This document shows, in pieces, positions 11,346 through 23,648 of a DNA stretch of 40,536 bases. Position 1 is the first letter of the stretch. Every line of letters starts with the position of its first letter. The stretch covers positions 1-40,536 of the forward strand of contig JADHZB010001794.1 in NCBI GenBank assembly GCA_015657535.1, in the 5' to 3' direction. The translations under genes and the position numbers were made by a program. Below the pieces are notes generated by a model. The model made no database searches, was not told where the DNA came from, and saw nothing but the letters and a program-made list of their open reading frames with translations. Source of the DNA: Nephromyces sp. MM_2019 (Eukaryota; Apicomplexa; Aconoidasida; Nephromycida).

Positions 11346-14300
11346 ATGGATAAGCTAGATTCAACTATTGATGAGTTTACTTCAAATGACGAGTTTGAAG
11401 TGTTTACAGCTAATAAGATCAACCATAAAAGCAGTACTAAAACAGATTTTTCTTCTATTCAGTTTAGGAGGCCCAGTTTGTTTCTTAAAACGAACAAGCT
11501 ACTTACAAAGAGTTGGGTATGTATTTATTCATCTAATACATGTGTGTAATACCCAATTATGACTTAGATTTGCTAGTTAAAGTGATTCTGTGGTTGTATT
11601 TTCCAAAAGTTTGAAGTCTTGATGATGATATGATATATAACTATGAGCTTATTCAGATGGAGTAATTATAACTTGGACCACATGCGTGAACACATTTATG
11701 CATTCAATAAATATTGTTATATGCCTTTGATCGGAATGTATATATACTCAATTGCATAGCATATGTGATTTATGCTTGGATTACTAGTGAATTTAAGTTT
11801 TAGATGGTATTAGTGGGGATCATGGCCCTGAGTGTAAATTGGAGGGACATTTTGATATAGTTGGGAAAATTAGTTAAAAGATATGGCAAATTGGCTTGAT
11901 AATACTTAAATATATATTCTATGCCGCATTATATAATCAACCAATTAGAAATGCAAACTAATTTTTAACTTGATTCATTTTCTTATAACTACTAGCTTCA
12001 AGTGCTACATTAATTGAGTCTTCAATCTTAAGTCTAAATCTTTGATTGTTATGCTATAAAAAAAGTAAAATTGTGAAATATTCAAAATTTAGATTTAATT
12101 AATAAAATCTAAGCCTTGGTGTTAAACATAACCACCTTGATATAATGTCAAATTTATAGCCATTTGAAATTGTGACCTTTTCTTGCCACGCACATAAGTA
12201 CGACATATTTGGGCTCAGGAGTTTATTTAAAAGGTACAGTCTGCCTGTGTCTTTTATATTTATTAGATACGTGTGAAAATTATTCATGTAGTTGGGTGCT
12301 TAAATGATATATTTCAGCTACCGAGGCAGATATACATATATCGATAGGGTTTTGAATGCTTTACTTGAATTTGCTATAATTTAATTATTAGAAACAATTG
12401 TGAAGTAAAACTACTGAGCTCTAATTCGGTCTTATACATCCATTTGGACAATGATTATATTAACAAAAGTTTCAAACCTGAAAAAGAGGTGTTTATATAT
12501 TTCCACATAGCTAGTTTCAGATGTAATTGAATTGTTTTCGTCACATTATTCATGCACACTTGCAAACTTTTGCTCATTTTATGCTAATTTTTGATAAATT
12601 TATTCTTGTAGAAAAATGGTATAGATTATTCAAAATTACTACAAGATTCATCACTTTTGCAATATTTGAATGTCTTTGTGTTCCAAAACGGCACTGTTGT
12701 AATATGGGGTCTCCAACAGGAAGCATTTTCAGGGAAGCATGATGAGCTCATTGTTAAGAAGTTTTTATCAATCTTAAACAACTTTTCTAGTAAATATTTT
12801 ATATTAATACCATACTAATTTCCATCATTATCGTCTCAAGATTCTCCAAAATTCTTTGTAATACTCTTTAAGCTTCAAATTACATCACTCATCTAATTCC
12901 CTGTGAAACCTGTGAAATTTAATTGATTACTATATTCAAATTATACTAGAAATTTGATCATAATTTATCCAGAAGGATGCCTAAAACAATCTCAAGTACA
13001 GGATGACCATCTTAGGTTTTGCTATATCGATGACCTCAATGAATTTGAATATGTAGGTTTGTTGGTGTATGTTAGCACAAAATTCATTACTATTCATCTT
13101 ATTGTCTGATAGCTAAGCAGACACTTTTAGTGTTGTAAATATCTTTGTTCATACTTCGTAAAAAGTTAGTTTATAATTGACTTACTGAAGCTTAAGTATT
13201 ATTCAAGGTACCTATTTCCCGATTGAAAAATAACTGCATATATTTGGAGGTAAATTTAGTAACCTTTCTAAAGCATTATATCATACTAAAAACATACCAT
13301 ACTTCACAGTCTCGATCTTTGGAGGAAAAACTAGCCTTTTCATTTGCTTTAGCCCAATCCATAAGGCTCGATTTATATGGTAAGAATTAGTTCATAAATT
13401 GTTACAAGATTTATGCATTATAATTATATATAAATTTTATCAAAACATTCATCTCGTGGTTTTGAAGTGTTCATATGTGTGTAAGTTTTGATAATAAGTT
13501 AAGTGTTTCTTAATGGATCAATTTGTGAAAACACCTATAAACTGTGCCTAAATGTCTAAAATGGCGTGCATTCAAAATTGAGTGATTAGTCCTAAAGTGT
13601 GCTTATTATACATAAATTATGCATCGAGTGCGATTATGTATAGACTGTAATTTCCAGTGACTGCTCACTACTTGTGTAAGTTCTGTTATAAAACTTAGAA
13701 GGAACCTGATAGAATTTTGTCAGAAATTTGTCCCAATTTTGAATGCATTTAGAACCAAAATTGGGTATATATAAAAGAAATCTGTTTTATAATCGGCCGA
13801 TTCTAATCACTAGATTTGGCTATAAGTTGGTAGACTTAGCTATAATTTTGTAGTATATGTGTAATTTAGAGGAATTTATCCGACTTGCTGTGCGTAAAGT
13901 TATGGATATCCCACAACAAGTAGCTAAAGCTGGAATAAAATTTTACACAAAGTCTTGGTCAATCACACCCATTAGTAAGCAGGATGTTGAGCTAATAACT
14001 GGGTTAATTGATGTAAATTTGGTAGAAGGTAAGAAATTATTAATTTCACATCAACATAACTACTAAAATTTTTTGTATTAATTGAGATCTAAAAGCTTAC
14101 TGAAACAGCTTAGTCACGATTTTTATACAACTAATACGGCTCTTTTATATCTTTGCAGACTTTTTAGACATACCAGAATTCTTTTGGAATAATGACCGTT
14201 GGCAATTTGTATGGGAAAAGGTAAATAACAATTCTTGAGAAATTCATTCACGTGCATTGTATATCTGATGAGGGTTCGTTGGGCTTTTTGCTATGATATT

Positions 14301-14872
14301 CTAATTTATTGCAAATTCTTGAAGTACTTACACACATTTAAACAAAATTTTCAAGCTTTTTGTTGGCTTTTAAACATTTTTAGTCACATTTTTAGAATAT
14401 ATTCTGTTTACTCATCGGTTTCACAAATTCACTGATTCTAGTGATACCTTGAAGCATTTTTAATAATTAATACCCCTTAAGCTATCTGATAAAGTTTCTT
14501 CGTGTTTCTATCGACTTAGGCTTATAGTTATCTAGAATTACGTGAAAGGATGTCTCTCTTAAATAGGAGATTCAACTGTATAAAAGATATTTTAATGTCT
14601 GTAAGAACTGAGCAATTTCACGGTATATCACTCCTTTCATTTAATTATTAATTACTTGCTAATAATAAATTGGTTTTGTGGATTTATCTTGGATCTTTGC
14701 ATTTCTACACTCTTAACTGCTCAGAGTCTAATCCTTGTTCTTTACCTACTTTGTGCTTTTAGCCCATGAAAGTCGACTTACTTGGATTATAATTGTCTTT
14801 ATTTCTCTACAAGTAATATATATTTCTTCATTCTATGCATTTACACCTATGTTTATATATTATGTTAGCTAA
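11346..14872 (+). CDS. DUF155 (RMD1/RMND1/Sif2-type) protein
   Basis: The DUF155 family includes yeast Rmd1 and human RMND1, the latter needed for mitochondrial translation as an inner-membrane protein. Supported exons: 12612-12789, 12973-13052, 13208-13249, 13310-13379, 13870-14028, 14159-14220, 14520-14622, 14763-14872, all phase-consistent. Family marks in order: LNVFVFQNGTVVIWGL, then RLKNNCIYLE, EKLAFSFALAQSIRLDLYEE, DIPQQVAKAG, DIPEFFW, YLELRERMSLLNRRF, and a final hydrophobic segment WIIIVFISLQVIYIS, as in RMND1. The first exon (11346-11516, 57 codons, donor GTATGT) would join directly to 12612 in frame and give about 324 residues. However, the usual N-terminal block was not found, so one or more N-terminal exons may be missed in 11517-12611. 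A 42-bp exon at 13208-13249 is notable. Mitochondrial location is inferred from the family only. Confidence 0.85.
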
Positions 14873-15929
14873 ATTAATCTAAATTTTTAAACACTCAGAT
14901 AATCACGGCTGTTGTAAAAGATTTGTTAGACCTATTTTAGGGCTTTTTGCTCATTTAATGAGACTTTTATGAGCCATAAGCTTTATTTTTCCATAAATTT
15001 AATCTTTCATATACAATAATATCTATAAATTGATATTAATCAGTTTCTTACTCATATTTCCTAGTATTTAGGACCAAATTCTAGAGTTTAGGAGTGTATT
15101 ATTTTATAATTTTAGCTTTATTATAGGCTAAAATGCTAAAAGTGATTAACTGAGTTAAACTTGCAACTTCATTATAAACTCTTTAATTTAAATTACCAAA
15201 TATATGACAATATAGAAACTAAATTTTTAAGTTTGACAAGCTAGTGGTGATTCAGCTAAACTTGTAATTATATATTCAATAATTTAACTTAAGTTGCTAA
15301 TTATGTGTAATTATAGAGACCAAGTTCTTTTGTTTTACAATATATTGAATTTTTAAAGTTATTTCTGCCTTTTTAGTTATTTAATTGAATAAATTAGGTA
15401 TCCATATAGTTTCTAAGTTTAGAAATAAGTTAATTAGCACATGGCAGGAAAATTGAAAAATCACACGAGTCTCTCTTACCCTTTTAAATCTAATTACTGG
15501 GTTAAAACGTAAACCAAAAGCTCATATTCCAACTTGAAGTTCAATTTTAAAAATATTGCTAGACTTGAAAGCTATTAGAATACTAAAGTTATAATACACA
15601 AACGCTCGAATAATTAATTTTAAAATTTATGCTATATATTGAATTATTGATATCGGAATTCTTGATTATATGCATATTATATTGTGTGTATTATACTTTA
15701 TTAGATTGGAAAGATTAAAAAATTTCATGAACTCAAAGAAAATCTCTAAAAATGCTCGAGAGAAAGAATTTTATGACATTCAATTCCTGATAAATCGTAT
15801 TTAGCCTTCATAATTCCAATATATAAATTTCTACTAATAACTTGTGAAAGAGCTTTATCCAAGATGTTTAAGTTTCTTCTTAACCAAAAAACACAGCTGA
15901 GCTTTAAGCGAACTAATTAGATATATAAG
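14873..15929. other. AT-rich intergenic region between two co-oriented genes
   Basis: About 1.06 kb without a recognisable exon, TG/CA tract or RNA gene. It separates the DUF155 gene from the polytopic membrane protein gene on the same strand, so it should hold the first gene's 3' end and the second's promoter. Short AT-rich words recur but no ordered repeat was seen. Confidence 0.5.
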
Positions 15930-18900
15930 ATGGAAGGATTCAAACTAAATTCTGCGCGACAAATCTTACTGGTACCTAGTTCAGAGATATATGTCTGGTT
16001 TCTAGCCAAAGGTTTGTTTATTTTCACATTTTCTGGATTAGGAATTGTGTATTATAATCGATTCAAGCCTGACAACATTGAAGGTAGTATTTTGAACTTA
16101 TTCATAATATTGATGCACTCAGACTGCTTTAATAGATGGGAATTGATTTTTTATTGGAATGATGTTATATTCAGCCAATAGTTCTAAAAAATATTATTTT
16201 AAGATTTATCATTATGTTGTAATAATCTTAGCACCACCTAATTAATTACATATATAACATAATCTAACCTATACATCAAAACTTATTTTGCTCTGATAAA
16301 CATCTCATTTCTTGAGTTATACACAAGTCTGACTTAGAAAACAATTAAAATGCACACTATACGATCAAATTAGCATAGGATGTTTTGTTTTTTTCATACC
16401 CTGCTTATATATCAAAAATATTTACCAGAAAACTTATACATATAAAGACACCTTTTAGTACTTTTATAATATAAAAAAGGTTTAAACACAGAGGATGATG
16501 CATTTCAATATGAAAAATATCTTAATATTAGACACACATGAAACAACTTAGCTTCTATATTAACACAAATGATTTCATGAGAAACATGTAATTGACTAAT
16601 AGTGCTACACTTGTATTTGGATAATAAGTGAACTAGCCTAATAATGTATGCAAGATATTCAGAATGGAAATAAAAAGTGCTATTTAGGATGAGTTCATGT
16701 AAAATAAACATAAGTTAGAATGATGTAGCTATAACTAATAACATAGGTTTGTATATAAGTACAAACACACTATTAAAGCGAAAGGAAACACATTTGATTC
16801 AGATGCAAAATACATAAACTCTATTTCCCATAGTTAATGTTATTCAATTTTTATACTAAACAAAGTCTATAAGAAATCCCCTTGAATTTTTCATTGCATC
16901 ATAGATATATTTGGGATACAAGCGCTGGTTAAATTTATATTATGGAGCTCAATATTTTGCCTTGAAATACTCATTAGAGCAATTTTAAAGTCATGGGGAA
17001 CAGCTCGATTAGAGTTAAGAGTTCTATTTTACATAAATTTTGTATTTCTCTTATCTCGGGTTGCCACCTTTGAAATTCAGCTAGGGAGTGCTGCTGTAGG
17101 TGTTGCCATAATAAACTCATTTCTACTAACAGCATATCCATTCCTGAGCATTCTATACGTTACAGGTAGGCAATTATGAAACTTAAAGAACTAATTATAA
17201 AAGAAAACTCTGAGTAGCTAGAAATTTCGAATAAAACAAACTCATTAATAACTTTGTTTGCAAATATTGCTTAACAATGTCTAATTAGGTTTGACATGGA
17301 TTGTGGCGATATTTATTTTCGGTTTAATTAATGGTGTAACACCCTTTATTATATTTCAATCTCTACCAGTTTTTATTTATATTATTCTTGGTATTTGTGT
17401 TTATGAATACATTTACATAATTGCTACCAAAATGAATGAATTGCAAGAATCACCAGAAAAATCAGTTATGCTTATTCGGCCATATATAATTCATCTTGAA
17501 AACCAGGCTCTGTTAATCAGGGATAGTGTACGTGGAGAGATTTTTGAAAAGTATATTACATCGATAACTGGTAATTAAATTACTACTTTTGTGTCAGAAT
17601 TATTCATATTTTGGTAATTTTGGAACAAATCGCACTGCTATAGTGCTTTCTGATTCAAATTAGAAGTTGTTCATGAAACCTAAGTATTATTATAGGTGAA
17701 TTAGCCAAAATATAACCTTAAAATTAGTTTTAATAGCACTATGTTAAGTTGCTGAATGTGAAGTTTTTATATCTTTTTCTTTTAAAATGGTTATTTTAAT
17801 AGAAAAGTGATGCTTCAGTAAATCAAATCTCATACATTGAATGGGAACTTTATAATTATATATAGGACACAGACTTGAGAAAATTACCAAAAATTTTTAT
17901 GCTTAAGCCTAGCTCTAGTAAAAGTAATTGAATGTAGAGTTCTTTTTTTTCATGATAAATATTTGCAGGTAAAAATTCACCCTGGGAATTGTTTGAAAAT
18001 TTCAAAACTTATGAGCTCAGACCAGACCTTGTACAGCATACTAAAATGCAAATATTTTCAGACGTTGAATTTGAAATATATTCAGATAAGCAACCACAAG
18101 ACACTTATGAAGAATTAGTCTCTATTAAAGACGAGTACCTAAAGGAGCAGACATTTATGCAAGAGGCACAGCATGTAAAAAAACAAATTTTTATGATATT
18201 GGGTAGAATAATACAAGTTTTTTGATGGAACAGGGTTGTCAATTATAGATATATAGGATAGTATAAGTTTAGATAGATAACTCCTTACTATTGCTTTTCG
18301 CTCCTTTTTTCAGGCAATGGATCCTTGGGAAACAGAGAGTGATATTGATAAGGTTATCCAGAGTGAAAATATCAAAAGGTTAGAATTTCATAGCTGATTT
18401 CACTCCACAAGTTTATATGTAATGATGGAGTTTAATGAGGGGCAGATAAAAATGAATGATTTCAATGTTAACAAAAAGCTTATTTGCAAATAATCAAACC
18501 ACTAGGGTTTGTCGAATTGTCCTTTTGGTTTAAAATTCTAATCTACACATTGCCCTAAACTCATTTGAAATGATATTGTCCTACTTAAGTGCTAAAAAAA
18601 ATGATCTTATTGCATGTAATCAATCAAAATCCTAATTCCTCACCCAAAACATTATTTATTAACTTAACTAGGAATCAAACAAAGATGGAAGTATGGATCA
18701 TTAATATATATCAGTTAGTTGGTTATTTTTTAATCTTACAGTAGTCGGTCTTATTTACATGTATTTAAACAAGCAAGCACGATCCATATATTGTTTGAAG
18801 ATTTGATAGGCTCAATGATAAAATTTTAACCATAAAAAAACTCGTATCTAAGTTTGTTTTGTTTTCATCTTATTCACTGATATATGTTTATTTCTGGATC

Positions 18901-21431
18901 ATTACAGAATCTTGAAGCGTTTACATGCCAAAATACATTATTATAATGATTCTAGGCAAGAAATGATATTTTATGCTACAGAAAAGCAAAATACCGTAAG
19001 CATTGTAGTTTTAATTTAAAGAGCTTTAAAAATGGTTTAAGATAATAACAATCAACATCAAATTGTGCTTAAATTTCGAAATGAAATTTATAGCATTTAA
19101 TTTTAGATTTGATAAGAATAGTGATTGAAAAATGACTGGGGTTTTTAGTCCAGACATTGTGTTTTCAATGCTTTTGTAAAATTTAATTAGGTTTACCCAG
19201 CCCTATTTGAAAATTAAAAGTCTGTGCGTATAACGCTACTGTATATTTATTTAGTTGTTTATATATACATGAGACATTTTTATAAATTCAATAAAATGAA
19301 TCTTCCTTTTAAAAAACTCAGATAATATCCAAATAAGTTGCTTCAAAATACAATCTTTCATTTAACATCAATGAAATTTATACAGGTGCACTTACCTGAT
19401 ATGGAGCACAACACTGAGATTTTCAAAGATGCGAAATTAGAAGATTGGTACCTTTTATGGAGATCAGAAATAGCAAGCTGGTTTTACACCCGCTTCTTCA
19501 AATTAAACGTGGCTATTTGCTCCATTAATTTCTTATTTGTACTATGCTGGGGCATTTGGATGTTTCACAAGATCTATAAGGTACAAAAATAAAATCATGA
19601 AAAATTTAATAATCTACAGCCTTTTGGTTATTAATCATTTAATAATCAATATACAAATGATTGATTAGAATTAAATAGTCGTTTACTAGTTTAAGGTCTT
19701 GTGTAAATAAGCTATATGCTCCAATGCTAAAGCACCTAAAGTTTCAATAAATGATTCATTGGAAAATAATTTGATCAACAAATTTTATTATCATTTTATC
19801 TATTGCCACTAAAATTAATGGTTTCTTTCAAATTTGAACTTTTATAATTTCTTTTCTCCTAGCTTGTTTATTGAACTGGTCATACTCATTGTTGTATTAA
19901 AATTCTTGTTCTATAACTTTCAGCAAGAATTTGAAAGTGGTTTTTCTGCTGCACCAAATTATGGAACCTACTTACGCTCGACTCCAAATCTACTAATTTT
20001 TATTATATTTAGGCCAGTTGCACAGTATCTGATTTGTTTAACTTGCCTCATTCCTATGAGGAAAAAGTGCACAACAGCTTATCTCTATATATGGAAATTC
20101 CATTTGCTTAATTTGTTGCTAGTTTTGTTTCAGTAAGTTATTTTGAATAACATCTATTGCTTTGTTTTTAAGCAAAGAGACTGTCACTTCATTCTTTACT
20201 TTTCAAATTGAAGTTTATACCATAAATAATTTTACCTAGCGTTTATATAATGTATAATGTCTACTATGTGTAATTCATAACTGGAAAGTCTCCTTGTCCG
20301 ACTATACATCTCCTTATACTAAATAACTACACACCTATTTCTGTTGAGTGCAGCATACTTTTCATGTGCTATGACATGGCAATAATATGTGGGCAATATA
20401 TTATTTATATACCCATAAAAATTCGACCAATTGATGTCGCTGCAAATGGCTGTGACATCATCACTATTGGTAAGAAATTGTTAAATTAAATAACATAGCT
20501 ACATGTCTGTAACTTCATAAATATTGATAATCAAATTAATAAAAAACCTTATATATTTGTTATATTGGTGACATACAAACTATCTAATTGTTTCAAATCG
20601 TAGTATTGTCACAATACAATCATAAGAGCCAATTATGAGTACTTTCAGTTGTGAAAGTACTTATTACTTGAAATTCGAAAAAAGAATTATTAGATGTTTT
20701 ATTAATTATTTAACTGGCTAGAAAATAATCGTTATATAAGTAGCAATACCCAATTTTGTAGCATAACATCTTAATGTACCTGTTTTGTCATAGGAACTTT
20801 GATTGCACCTTATGTGATGATTGCGTTACAGCTTCACTTGAGAATTTTCTTTATTTTTTGGTCATATGCTTTAGCTTTTCTAGGATGTAACATTGTCTAC
20901 GTAGTCTTAGCTTGGCCGATGGATGCTAAGCTAGGTTATACTTTAATGCAGGACATCCTAACTCAAATTTTGTTATGTGGATTTTTTATAATAGCAGCAA
21001 GGTAATAATATTTCAATTTTTAAAATTTATTTTTATGTTAATAGAAATATACTATAGATTCACTTGCTTTGTAACACCTGACTGAATACTAACAATAACT
21101 AGTAAAATAATTATTAGCAAACAAGACAAAAAGCTTCACTATAGAACTTAGCTTGTTAAGAATTAATCAGCATAAATTGTTGGGCATATATATTAATTCT
21201 GTATTATTAATACCCAATATAAATTGAATCTTGAGCTTAAATTTATTTTTACCATTGGTGATTCATCATAATAAAATTGAATTTAATTTCAGTTCTATTA
21301 ATTTGATGTGGAGGAGCTTTTTTTTCAATTATGTAATGGCTTACATCCTTTATATACAAACTTTATTGGACACTCGTAGACTTGATGAAATAAAAAGTGC
21401 AGAAGATGATTATTTCGGTCATAGGGGATAA
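15930..21431 (+). CDS. Polytopic membrane protein, unrecognised family (11 exons, 654 aa)
   Basis: Exons: 15930-16083, 16905-17165, 17289-17570, 17969-18216, 18314-18378, 18908-18995, 19386-19580, 19924-20132, 20354-20469, 20794-21001, 21293-21431; total 1,965 bp, all phases matched, stop TAA. About six hydrophobic helices fall in residues 20-190 (for example around 22-43, 58-76, 116-137, 140-186). Then comes a polar, charged region of about 215 residues (190-405) with DPWETESDIDKV and many Lys/Glu. Six or seven more helices follow from 407 to the C-terminus, which ends in a short acidic tail. This 6 + loop + 6 layout resembles transporters, but I see no family motif (no ABC Walker motif, no MFS or cyclase signature). 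The donor after exon 4 (GTTTTT) is weak but is the only one found that keeps phase. Function unknown. Confidence 0.8.
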
Positions 21432-22275
21432 TGCTGGACTTCTGATTCTCTTTTTAAGCTTTTTGCTATAAAATCTCCAAATTTAATTAATTTTGAATTA
21501 GCCTTTTTGATCACCTCTAAGTTTATTAGCTTAGTAGCAATGATTTATTAAGTCAATAACAGAAGAAACCAAACTAGTGTGTAATATATGCTCTAATTTT
21601 AAACATAAAGAGACTTTACCTAATCACTGTATGGTTATTTTGAGTACAAGTAAAAAATTAAAAAAAATATTTAACACATCTCAGCTTATTATTTTTATCT
21701 ATTAATATTCTGTGATTTTGTGCTTCAAAAGGTGATGATTATTTCGAGTGATGTCTAACTACTCTCAAGGGTTACTATAGTAACAGTTCAGTAGATTGAT
21801 AATCTGTTTGCATAAAAAATTGATCCCAATGATTTAGATCTGTTTCTAGTGTAATTCCTATTATTTTATAACAATTTCTCTTATGCCTTAGCTTATTTAA
21901 AAATACATTACAAGTCCCGTAAAGCTTGTATAAATTAGTCAACAAAACAAAATAAGTTAATTATCCAAATTATGTTTTAGATGAATTACTTAAGTTAAAA
22001 AAATTCTTTCATTGCTTTAGGAAGACCCTTAGAATTTTATAATTAAAGTGTTACATTAATTAGCATATGGATAGTGGCTTATTAAACTTTGAAGGAAAGT
22101 TCCAAGCTTGTCAATAATTCTATGTTACAGATAAAGTGAAATTGTTTATAAAATCTTATAAAGTAATTACAGAGTGGTCATAAGAAAAACAGGTCTAACA
22201 TTTACATTTTAAAGGAAATAAGCATCATCTAAAACAAATGTGCTTGTGGAAGTTGCTGATTGTTAAAAGATTAGG
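21432..22275. other. Convergent intergenic region
   Basis: About 840 bp between the stop codons of the membrane protein (+) and the J-domain protein (-). AT-rich, no exon, no microsatellite, no RNA gene recognised. It should contain both polyadenylation regions. Confidence 0.5.
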
Positions 22276-23648
22276 TTATTGAAGAAGTAATAAAAGTTTG
22301 TTCAAGGATTCCATAACTATATGCATAGCATCTGCTGCCTGAATTTTATAGTTGTATAAACGTAGCTAATTTTTTATAGTTCACAATTAATTAAATTTAC
22401 ATACTCTGGGATGGGGATTCTTATCTGGATGTACTTTGAGAGCTAAAGAGTTGAAATTCTTTCTTATTGTCTTTATAAATTCCTTCTTTCTTTCAGTTGA
22501 AATATCTTTTCCGAAGATGTTGCTATCAATCTAAATTTAAATTAAAATTAAATAAAAAAGGGTTTAAGAGTTGTTAATAGGTTGTGAAATACAATCCAAA
22601 TACAGAGTTATGAGCAATCCTACATAATATTGTAAGTTTACTTGTAAGATCCGGTGAGGGTTTGCTTTGTTTGAAATGATAGAAATAACTGTCAAAGCTT
22701 GTTCATAGCTTAATCCCAGGTGTTTGTAGGTTTCAAAGTCAATCTTTGCATTGTTTTTATTAGATGCTGATAAAATAATTCAAGGAATAAATTGTAAAAT
22801 ATGAAAGATAGTTTAGATTACCTGGGTTTTTAGGTAACGACTGCTTGGTGTGAAGCTCTTTTTTTGCTTCTTGTAGCAATTGTTGCTGCTTACGACGTTT
22901 TGCCTCATTATAGACTGCATCTTTAGAGCGTTCAGCTTTGCACTGACCATCATTCAAAAGGGGGCTAATTTCGCAGACTGGGCACCTAAAAAATCAGTTA
23001 GCAAAAATTAAATAGAGGTAAAAAGAAAATGGTAATCAATACAGAATCAATAAAGTACTTGTGTCTAGGGTGATGCATTTTTTCTAGAAATGGTGAACCT
23101 ACCATCTGAGCTGCATTAAATCGTAATCAGTTCTTGAGAATGGGTGGCCCCGTGAGCAAATGAAGAAATTGAAGTAAGTTGGAGTAGCAGTAGAGTTTCC
23201 TTGCCTTGATGCTGGTGATTTTTCTCGCCTCAGAAAAGATCCACCATTTTTGTTTGCAAATTCTCGAAAGTTTGCTATAGTTCGGCATTCTGTACAATCT
23301 TTGAAAGGAGCTTTTCTGTTAGGATGTTTTGAGCAAAATTGTCTTTTAGTTCTTTCTGTTTTGATAGTATTAGCGACATATGCCTTTTTCTGAAACTCTG
23401 TTTAGAGATAAATATGGAATTCCTTTTCAAAACATAGCTCGAAAGGTATAAGCTGCTTTACCTTTTTTGATTGGTGGTGTAGTTATGGAACGTTTCGGGT
23501 CTCTGAGTGTCAGTATTTAATTTTTATGAACATCATTATTTATTGTTTTTAAAAGAAAAGGGTTTAATAGGCGTTACGATAAATTTATTAATTTGAAAAG
23601 AAATCGTATGATGGCTTACTTTGAAGCGCTTGATGTTTGCCTACTCAT
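22276..23648 (-). CDS. Zinc-motif protein with C-terminal J domain (7 exons, 280 aa)
   Basis: Exons: 23648-23620, 23502-23462, 23397-23103, 22985-22822, 22766-22642, 22530-22405, 22338-22276; 843 bp, in frame, stop TAA. The first two coding exons are only 29 and 41 bp. Two Cys/His clusters come first: Cys45-x2-His48-x9-Cys58-x2-Cys61, and Cys104-x3-His108-x14-Cys123-x2-Cys126, suggesting two treble-clef-like zinc sites. A Lys/Gln/Glu-rich helix follows (AKRRKQQQLLQEAKKEL). The last part holds ALKVHPDKNPHPRAADAMHIV with the HPD tripeptide at about 252-254, the signature loop of a J domain, with the expected helix before and after. J domains stimulate Hsp70 ATPase activity. The J domain being C-terminal and the double N-terminal zinc motif are not an arrangement I can name. 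No signal peptide, so cytosolic or nuclear is likely. It diverges from the adhesin gene. Confidence 0.85.

Noticed and set aside
12308..12372. A possible DUF155 N-terminal exon encoding YRGRYTYIDRVLNALLEFAII
   Set aside because: It has a plausible acceptor, but no GT donor before the stop codon, and its phase does not fit the neighbouring exons. It was left out of the model.
13840..13869. A DUF155 exon beginning earlier, with MCNLEEF
   Set aside because: An in-frame TAG at 13851 blocks earlier acceptors, and the acceptor at 13853 gives the wrong phase. The acceptor ending at 13869 keeps phase and reads LYEEFIRLAV, as expected for the family.
19834..19923. A hydrophobic segment (SLFIELVILIVVLKFLFYNF) that could extend exon 8 of the membrane protein upstream
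   Set aside because: Its only acceptor gives the wrong phase with exon 7. The acceptor at 19923 is strong and keeps phase, so this T-rich stretch is most likely intron.
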